From Saprospiraceae bacterium (GTDB lineage: Bacteria > Bacteroidota > Bacteroidia > Chitinophagales > Saprospiraceae), in assembly GCA_027031185.1 (NCBI GenBank), contig JALVEF010000348.1, positions 1-9,261 on the forward strand: DNA of 9,261 bases, given 5' to 3'. Below the pieces are notes generated by a model. The model was not told the origin of the DNA. It worked only from the letters and a program-made list of their open reading frames with translations, and ran no database searches. The position numbers and the translations under genes are program-made. This document shows positions 1-5,386 of this stretch, piece after piece; position 1 is the first letter of the stretch; each line of letters starts with the position of its first letter.

Positions 1-19
1 CAGGTACCTAAACAGTTAC

Positions 20-64
20 AAAAAAAGAATCAAACCTATAAGGTTTTGGAAAGCTTATAGGTTT
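20..64 (-). terminator. Probable Rho-independent terminator downstream of smc
   Basis: A perfect 11-bp inverted repeat is visible: AAACCTATAAG at 32-42 and CTTATAGGTTT at 54-64, with an 11-nt loop. Read on the minus strand, the smc direction, the stem is followed after five bases (GATTC) by seven consecutive T residues (26-20). This is the layout of an intrinsic terminator, although the stem is AT-rich and the spacer before the T-run is longer than ideal. It starts about 65 bp past the smc stop codon. On the plus strand the stem is followed by only four T, so any activity in that direction would be weak. Confidence 0.6.
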
Positions 65-128
65 TATCGATCGGATGCCAAATGAAAATATGCCGGTCTG
101 ATGAAATTCGCCGGGACTCTTCGCGCTG

Positions 129-3100
129 CTAGGACTTGGCTTCGATGAGGTTGGCTTCGTGTTTGTAATTGCGGAAGTCCACGGGAGTGACACTGGAGAC
201 GCCTGGCTCTTGCATGTAAACCCCATAAATGACGTCCACAGCGGCCATGGTCTGCTTGTTGTGGGTGATGATGATGAACTGGGAGTCTTTGGAGAATTTC
301 TTGATGATTTTGTTGAATTTTTCGATGTTGGCGTCGTCGAGGGGAGCGTCCACTTCATCGAAGATGCAGAAAGGGGCAGGCTTGAGCAGGTATAGGGCAA
401 AGAGGAGAGCGGTGGCAGTGAGTGTCTTCTCTCCACCGGACAGCAGGCTGATGGACTGGGGCCGCTTGCCCTTGGGCTTGGCGACAATTTTGATGCGGGA
501 GTCGAGGGGCTGGTCGGGTGTTTCGAGGAGGAGGTCGCAGTCGTCTTGCTCGGAGAAGAGACTCCGGAAGACGGTCTTGAAGTGGTTGCGGACCTTTTCA
601 AAGGCGTCCATGAACTGTTTGGTGGCGGTTTCGTCAATTTCTTTGATGGTCTGGAGGAGAGACTCCTTGGCATCGAGGATGTCTTGACGCTGGCTGTCAA
701 TGGTGTCGTAGCGCTCCTTGATTTCGTTGTAGGCTTCGATGGCCATGGGGTTGATCTCGCCAAAGCGGTTGAGGCGGTCGCGGAGTTTTTGGACTTCGTC
801 CTGTGTCTTTTCGATGTCAATGTCTTGGGGAATGTCCATCTGCATAAGTTCGTCGCGGGAGACGCCAAATTCGATTTCGACGCGCTCGGTGACGGATGTG
901 AGCTCGAGTTTGAGCTCGTTGAATTTTTCTTTTAAGTCAGCGACGAGAGAGAGGGTCTCCTGGCGCATGCGGTAAGTGTCGCGGAGTTTTTCTTCGAGTT
1001 CGTTGACTTGGTTGCGGGCGAGGTGCCAGGCCTGTTCGGCGTCGTTTAGGATAGCTTCTTTTTCCTTGCGTTCGTTGTAGTTTTCGGCGAGTTTTTGCTG
1101 GAGTTGGGAGATGGTGGCGAGGATGCTGTTGACTTCGGCATCGGCTTGGGAAAGTGATTGGGTGGTTGAATGGAGATGGTCGTTGAGTTCCTGGAGTTGA
1201 TGTTGGTGGAATTCGATTTCGCGCCGGATATGCGCGACTCGGTTTTGCTGCTGGATGAAGGCGATGTTTTTTTGGTTGAAGCGCTCGGATGCGGCGGCGA
1301 GTTCATTGGAAGCGGCGCGGAATTGGTCGTCAGCGGATTGGAGCTGTTGTTTGAACTGCTGATACTCGGCCTTGGCTTTTTGGAGCTGTTTGTCGAGGTC
1401 GGCGGCGTTTTTTTCGAGGTGAATGATAAAGTCTTTGGCTTTTGCAGCTTTTTGACCGTAATTGGAGACAAAGGATTCAATGTTTTCGAGCCGGGTGGCG
1501 ATTTCGATTTGGATGCGGTTCCATTCGTTGAGTTGGGCGTTGTTGGTTTCAATGGTGGGTGCGAGGTCGTCGGCAGTGAGTTTGGCCAATTGTTGGCGGA
1601 CGCTGCCGAGCTGTTTGTTGAGTTCGTTGATTTCTTTTTGGAGTTTACGAAGTTTTTTGTCGAGGACTTCGAGCCGCTTGCGGCGTCCGATTTTCTTGCC
1701 TTCGAAAAGCCCGATGCTGCCGCCGGAGACACTGTTGCCTTTGGAGATGAAGGTGCCGGAGCGTTCGATGAAGTTAAATTCAGGGAAGTACTTGCGCAGG
1801 CGGACAGCGTCCCGGTGGTCGTCCACGACGTAAGTGTTGAAAAGGAGTTGTTCAATGAGGTGGCGGTACTTTTCGTCCACCTGGATGAGAGATGCGGCGG
1901 CGACGGCCTTGTCAATCTTTTGCATAGAAGCCTTGACGGGCTTGACTTCGTCGAGGATGAAGAAGGCGGCCTTGCCTTTTTGGCTTTTCTGGAGGAGTTC
2001 GATGCCGGCTTGGGCGGTGTCGTAGTCAGGGACAATGTAGTGGTTAAGGAATGGCTTGAGATAGTTCTCGATAGCGATGCGGTAGTCATCGGGACACAGG
2101 ATGATGTCCGTCAGGAGGGGAAATTGAGCGGCTTTGGCCTTTGATTTTTTGAGAAATTTGACAGACTCGGGGAATCCTTCGAGGGATTCGACCATGGATT
2201 TGGTGAGATCGTACTCGTTTTGGACGGCATCAAATTCGCGCTGGCGGTCGAAAAGCACGCTTCGGATTTTTTCTTCTTGTTGGCGAAGCTGTTGGATGGA
2301 GTCGTTGCGGTGTGTCTGCTGTTCAATGAGTTTTTGGTTTTGCTTTTGGAGCTTTTCGATTTTGGAAGTGATTTCTTTTAGTTGTTTTTGGAGTTGTTTT
2401 CCTTCGCCGGATTTGGCTTGGATGTCGGTGCGGCTCTGTTGGATTTCTTGTTTGGCTTGCTCGAGTTGGTTGGCGTTGACGGCGCGTTTTTTCTCAATTT
2501 CGTGGATGGTGCGTTCGAGATCTTGCTGTTTGGCAAAGAAATGCTCCATGCCGGCCTGCTGTTCGGCATGCTTATTACGGGCCAGCTCGAGCTGATCGCG
2601 GATGTCTTCGAGCTCGGCTTTGAGTTTTGCTTCGATATTTTGTTGTTGGCGGAGTTCTTTGGCCTTGGCGTCAATGGTTTTTTGGATGTCAGCGATGCGG
2701 TTTTGGGTGATGGCGATTTGGTTTTGGGATCGCTGGTGGTTGTCGCGGATAAATTGTAGTCGCTGCTCGGCCATTTGCTTGTCGTTTTCCATTTGGCGGA
2801 TGCCGGCGAGGAATTCGTTGGCTTCGCGCTGTATGTCGGACAAGTTGTTTTCGAGGTCAATTTGTTGTTTGCGGAGTTGTTCGAGTTGGGCTTCGAGTTT
2901 TTTCTCCTCGGCTTCGATGGCGATGAGGCGGTCGGATTCTTGTTTTATTTTCTGATCGAGTTCTTGGAAGATATCCTTCGAGCGTGCCAATTGGATGACG
3001 GACAGCTGGATGGAGCGTTGCTTGTATTGTTCTTTGATGTCGTAGTATCGTTGGGTGCGTTTGGCCTGGCGCTCGAGGCTTTTCATATTGGCTTCGATTT

Positions 3101-3689
3101 CGAAGAGTAGGTCTTCGATTCGAGAGAGGTCTTCTTCGGTGTTTTTGAGTTTGAGGAGTGTCTGGTGTTTTCGGGTTTTGTATTTGGAGATACCGGCGGC
3201 CTGCTCAAACATGAGACGGCGGGCGTTATTGTTGTCGAGCAGGAGGTCGTCCACCATGGAAAGGGAGATGATGGCATACGAGTTGGATCCGATCCCGGAG
3301 TCCAGGAAAAGGGACTGGATGTCTTTGCGGCGGCATTTGACGTCGTTGAGGCGGTACTCGGACTCCCCGGAGGCGTAAAGGATGCGGCTGATGGTGACGG
3401 TCTGGTACTCGGTGGGGAGGATGTTTTTGGTGTTGTCAAGCGTAAGTGAGACCATGGCCATACCGGCGGCCTTGCGTTTTTTGGTTCCGTTGAAGATGAC
3501 GGAGGACATTTTGTCCAGGCGGAGGTCTTTGCTTTTTTGCTCACCGAGGACCCATCGAATGGCGTCCACGATGTTGGATTTGCCGGAGCCGTTGGGTCCG
3601 ATAATGCCGATGACGTCTTCGGAAAAATTGATGACGGTATCGTTGGCAAAGCTCTTAAAGCCCTTGAGTCTTAATGATGATAGTCGCAT
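129..3689 (-). CDS. smc: Chromosome segregation protein SMC
   Basis: This is a complete 1186-residue SMC ATPase, the normal length for bacterial SMC. The cytoplasmic dimer forms the condensin ring that, with ScpA and ScpB, entraps and compacts DNA for chromosome segregation. The N-terminal head shows LKGFKSF and the Walker A GPNGSGKSN (about residues 31-39), then the Q-loop region VLGEQKSKDLR. Long Gln/Glu/Lys-rich coiled coils run from about 165 to 495 and 665 to 1000. The globular hinge lies between them (about 500-660) and ends in a glycine-rich SGGSIG segment. The C-terminal head carries the signature LSGGEKTLTATALL (about 1082) and Walker B/D-loop FCIFDEVDAPLDDAN (about 1113). The start MRLSSLRLKGFKSF is chosen over an ATG 19 codons upstream because SMC proteins begin here and the extension would cover the -7 box. 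No scpA or scpB is adjacent. Confidence 0.97.
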   Translation of the reverse strand: MRLSSLRLKGFKSFANDTVINFSEDVIGIIGPNGSGKSNIVDAIRWVLGEQKSKDLRLDKMSSVIFNGTKKRKAAGMAMVSLTLDNTKNILPTEYQTVTISRILYASGESEYRLNDVKCRRKDIQSLFLDSGIGSNSYAIISLSMVDDLLLDNNNARRLMFEQAAGISKYKTRKHQTLLKLKNTEEDLSRIEDLLFEIEANMKSLERQAKRTQRYYDIKEQYKQRSIQLSVIQLARSKDIFQELDQKIKQESDRLIAIEAEEKKLEAQLEQLRKQQIDLENNLSDIQREANEFLAGIRQMENDKQMAEQRLQFIRDNHQRSQNQIAITQNRIADIQKTIDAKAKELRQQQNIEAKLKAELEDIRDQLELARNKHAEQQAGMEHFFAKQQDLERTIHEIEKKRAVNANQLEQAKQEIQQSRTDIQAKSGEGKQLQKQLKEITSKIEKLQKQNQKLIEQQTHRNDSIQQLRQQEEKIRSVLFDRQREFDAVQNEYDLTKSMVESLEGFPESVKFLKKSKAKAAQFPLLTDIILCPDDYRIAIENYLKPFLNHYIVPDYDTAQAGIELLQKSQKGKAAFFILDEVKPVKASMQKIDKAVAAASLIQVDEKYRHLIEQLLFNTYVVDDHRDAVRLRKYFPEFNFIERSGTFISKGNSVSGGSIGLFEGKKIGRRKRLEVLDKKLRKLQKEINELNKQLGSVRQQLAKLTADDLAPTIETNNAQLNEWNRIQIEIATRLENIESFVSNYGQKAAKAKDFIIHLEKNAADLDKQLQKAKAEYQQFKQQLQSADDQFRAASNELAAASERFNQKNIAFIQQQNRVAHIRREIEFHQHQLQELNDHLHSTTQSLSQADAEVNSILATISQLQQKLAENYNERKEKEAILNDAEQAWHLARNQVNELEEKLRDTYRMRQETLSLVADLKEKFNELKLELTSVTERVEIEFGVSRDELMQMDIPQDIDIEKTQDEVQKLRDRLNRFGEINPMAIEAYNEIKERYDTIDSQRQDILDAKESLLQTIKEIDETATKQFMDAFEKVRNHFKTVFRSLFSEQDDCDLLLETPDQPLDSRIKIVAKPKGKRPQSISLLSGGEKTLTATALLFALYLLKPAPFCIFDEVDAPLDDANIEKFNKIIKKFSKDSQFIIITHNKQTMAAVDVIYGVYMQEPGVSSVTPVDFRNYKHEANLIEAKS

Positions 3690-3695
3690 AAGGGG

Positions 3696-3703
3696 CAAAG
3701 GTA
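3696..3703 (-). promoter_or_regulatory. Bacteroidota -7 box of the smc promoter
   Basis: On the minus strand the sequence TACCTTTG matches the Bacteroidota -7 consensus TAnnTTTG. It ends only six bases before the smc ATG (3689), so transcription would start at or next to the start codon. I find no TTG at the usual 17-23 bp upstream, so only half of the promoter is supported. Confidence 0.5.
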
Positions 3704-3737
3704 TTGCTTTCTGTTGAATTGCTGTCGCGTTGAAATT

Positions 3738-3845
3738 GTCCCGCACTTACTTGCTTTGCTTGATTTTGGCTTTGCCCCTTTCCGCTTATGCTTTTTGCAA
3801 GATGGGCGCATATCACTCCGCTTTTGGGGCAAGTAAGTGCGGGAC
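3738..3845. repeat. Palindrome-ended 104-bp repeat element, copy 1
   Basis: The core element is 3740-3843 (104 bp). It begins CCCGCACTTACTTGC (3740-3754) and ends with the exact reverse complement GCAAGTAAGTGCGGG (3829-3843). Here two more flanking pairs (GT...AC) extend the perfect inverted repeat to 17 bp. Inside is a small hairpin, GGC-TTT-GCC (3768-3776). A second 104-bp copy in the same orientation lies at 5171-5274. By hand, about 83 of 104 columns match without gaps; the termini are identical and the left half is better conserved than the right. There is no coding potential. The architecture fits a MITE-like or REP-like non-autonomous element. No clear target-site duplication is visible. 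A strong stem-loop in the mrp-smc gap could also act as a terminator or RNA-stability element. Confidence 0.85.
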
Positions 3846-4049
3846 CGCTACACCGTTAGACCGCTACACCGATAGACCGCTATACCGTTAGACCGCTACA
3901 CCGTTAGACCGCTACACCGATAAACCGCTACACCGATAAACCGCTACACCGATAAACCGCTACACCGATAGACCGCTACACCGATAGACCGCTACACCGT
4001 TAGACCGCTACACCGATAGACCGCTATACCGTTAGACCGCTATACCGTT
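3844..4049. repeat. Tandem array, 16-bp unit, 12.9 copies
   Basis: There are twelve full units of ACCGCTAyACCGwTAr and a 14-base thirteenth unit, all head to tail with no spacer. Each unit is itself two 8-mers, ACCGCTA(C/T) and ACCG(A/T)TA(G/A), so the array also has an 8-bp sub-period (ACCGnTAn, 25 full copies plus six bases). Four unit types occur. Calling CTAC-GTTAG A, CTAC-GATAG B, CTAT-GTTAG C and CTAC-GATAA D, the order is A B C A D D D B B A B C, then a partial C. The first base abuts copy 1 of the 104-bp element, and the last is 2 bp from the mrp stop codon. Stop codons close all frames. It is not a CRISPR array, because there are no unique spacers. Confidence 0.95.
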
Positions 4050-4051
4050 TT

Positions 4052-5122
4052 TCAGCGATTGATGTGTACGACGTCGGTGGGGGGCTTTTCCCGGTGCCGT
4101 TTTTGGACGGCGCGAACGAGGTTCAGTGCCAGCTGGTCAAATGGGACGGCGAGCGTGTCATCAAGGGCGGCCGGGCGGCCGGTGTCACCACCTTCGCGGA
4201 TGCCGAGAATGAGGGGTACCTGCCCAAGCAACTCGGTTTGGCCTTCCTGGGCAAGTTTTTCGCCGCCGCCTTGCCCAAAGATAAAGTACTTGTGGCCGGG
4301 AAGTTCTTTGGGCGTGAACCAAGACATATTTTCGATGACGCCGAGAATGGGCACGTTGACGCTGTCCAGGCGGAACATGTTCATGCCTTTGATGGCGTCG
4401 GCGACGGCGACGTCTTGCGGCGTGGTGACCATCACGACGCCGGTGACAGGGGCGGTTTGGACGAGCGTGAGCTGGACGTCACCGGTGCCGGGCGGCAGGT
4501 CAATGATGAGGTAGTCCAGTTCGGGCCAAACGACTTCGTTGAAGAACTGCTGGACGATGGTGGACAGCTTGGGCCCGCGAAGGACGACGGCTTGCTGCGG
4601 CTCAATGATGAAACCAAGCGACATGACGGGGATGCCGTGTGCTTCGAGTGGTATCATCATGGGCCGCCCGTGTATGTCCTGAACCATCGGGCGCTTTCCC
4701 TGCAGGCCGAGCATAATGGGGACGGACGGGCCATACACATCAGCATCCATGATGCCGACCTTGTATCCGGCTTTTTTGAGGGCCAGGGCGAGATTGACGG
4801 CGACGGTGGACTTGCCGACACCGCCTTTGCCGCTGGCTACGGCGATGATATTCTTGAGATGAGGGTATTTGGGCGCGTCATTGGGAGCGGCAACGATGTG
4901 GAGATTGACATTGGCGTCGGGATAGAGCTCCTGGACGGCACTGATGACGGCGAAGTTGAGCTCGTTTTTTTTGTCCATATTGAGGTCGCGGACCTGAAGG
5001 ACGATGTTGACGTCCGGAGGCGCCACTTCCAGGGACTTGACCATGTGCTGCTCGACCAGGCCGCGTCCGGAGAGCGGGTCTTTGATCTTGCTTATGGCGT
5101 GTAGGATTTGGTTTCTGTCCAT
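4052..5122 (-). CDS. mrp: Mrp/ApbC/NBP35-family Fe-S cluster carrier ATPase
   Basis: This complete 356-residue P-loop ATPase belongs to a family that acts in the cytoplasm as a scaffold or carrier delivering Fe-S clusters to apoproteins. An N-terminal MIP18/DUF59-type domain (about residues 4-78, with IKDPLSG) precedes the ATPase domain. That domain shows the deviant Walker A GKGGVGKST (98-106), DADVYGPS (126-133) and Walker B-region IIDLPPGTGD (206-215), and ends with IFGQGGGEKLA. The start MDRNQILHAISKIKDP is the natural one; the frame stays open far upstream only as antisense of ribF. The CxxC expected just after GVIENMS, which binds the bridging cluster in most Mrp proteins, is absent: the segment reads ENMSWFTPKELPGHKYFIFG. 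To my knowledge this replacement is usual in Bacteroidota. The gene is divergent from ribF and bracketed by the two 104-bp elements. I see no clear -7 box upstream. Confidence 0.95.
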   Translation of the reverse strand: MDRNQILHAISKIKDPLSGRGLVEQHMVKSLEVAPPDVNIVLQVRDLNMDKKNELNFAVISAVQELYPDANVNLHIVAAPNDAPKYPHLKNIIAVASGKGGVGKSTVAVNLALALKKAGYKVGIMDADVYGPSVPIMLGLQGKRPMVQDIHGRPMMIPLEAHGIPVMSLGFIIEPQQAVVLRGPKLSTIVQQFFNEVVWPELDYLIIDLPPGTGDVQLTLVQTAPVTGVVMVTTPQDVAVADAIKGMNMFRLDSVNVPILGVIENMSWFTPKELPGHKYFIFGQGGGEKLAQEGQTELLGQVPLILGIREGGDTGRPAALDDTLAVPFDQLALNLVRAVQKRHREKPPTDVVHINR

Positions 5123-5170
5123 GTGTCGAGTTGGTTTGTGACGAACTTGGTACGTGTGACCGTGCGCGCT

Positions 5171-5274
5171 CCCGCACTTACTTGCATGGCTTGATTTGGG
5201 CTTTGCCCCTTCCCAAAATTGCTTTATGCAGGATGAGGGCACTTTGCTCCGCTCCATGGGCAAGTAAGTGCGGG
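5171..5274. repeat. Palindrome-ended 104-bp repeat element, copy 2
   Basis: It has the same length, orientation and 15-bp terminal inverted repeats as copy 1: CCCGCACTTACTTGC at 5171-5185 and GCAAGTAAGTGCGGG at 5260-5274. The interior has diverged by about 20 percent. The internal hairpin is longer here, GGGC-TTT-GCCC (5198-5208), and sits within a TTTGGG...CCCAAA pair. A weak inner pairing (ATGG/CCAT) lies next to the terminal stem. The sequences flanking the two copies do not match, which suggests independent insertion rather than one larger duplication. TGCGC occurs near both ends (5163-5167 and 5277-5281) but is not adjacent to the termini, so I do not call it a target-site duplication. 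Confidence 0.85.
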
Positions 5275-5353
5275 GATGCGCAAACTTTCCCTTTTCAAAG
5301 ATTATTGCGGTTGTAACAAGTGCGAGGGGGATTTGGTTGATGGGAAATGGGAA

Positions 5354-5381
5354 TTGCAGGGTGCAAAAATAATTACATTTG
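5354..5381 (+). promoter_or_regulatory. Bacteroidota-type promoter of ribF
   Basis: TTG at 5354-5356, a 17-bp spacer and TACATTTG at 5374-5381 match the TTG-N17-23-TAnnTTTG promoter form described for Flavobacterium. The -7 box ends five bases before the ribF ATG, so the mRNA would be leaderless or nearly so. There is no Shine-Dalgarno sequence in the remaining CGGCC. Confidence 0.65.
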
Positions 5382-5386
5382 CGGCC

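Larger units (their letters stand above)
5123..5386. other. Divergent mrp/ribF intergenic region
   Basis: This 264-bp non-coding gap separates two divergent start codons. It holds 48 bp upstream of mrp with no recognisable TAnnTTTG box, then copy 2 of the 104-bp palindromic element, then about 110 bp ending in the ribF promoter. The frame of ribF is open across 5276-5386 from an ATG, but that stretch contains the promoter and does not resemble RibF, so it is not treated as coding. Confidence 0.8.

Noticed and set aside
1170..2144. Long plus-strand open frame (324 codons) and other frames inside smc
   Set aside because: These are antisense or shifted shadows of the smc coiled coil. Their low-complexity Phe/Glu/Leu or Ser/Thr-rich translations are the complement of Gln/Glu/Lys-rich codons.
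3690..3746. 19-residue N-terminal extension of SMC
   Set aside because: SMC begins MRLSSLRLKGFKSF; the extension has no homology and covers the -7 box.
3844..4049. CRISPR array or plasmid iterons
   Set aside because: Units are contiguous with no unique spacers, and no cas gene is visible. There is no replication initiator gene nearby, and smc/mrp/ribF indicate a chromosome.
3844..4049. G-quadruplex-forming strand
   Set aside because: The minus strand has only GG doublets with 6-nt loops, too weak to propose a stable quadruplex from sequence alone.
5163..5281. TGCGC on both sides of element copy 2 as a target-site duplication
   Set aside because: The two 5-mers are 3 and 2 bp away from the element ends rather than adjacent, and copy 1 has no equivalent duplication.
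5276..5386. 37-residue N-terminal extension of RibF containing a CGCNKC motif
   Set aside because: It overlies the ribF promoter (TTG-N17-TACATTTG) and RibF proteins begin at the MQVHRD start. The cysteines look accidental.
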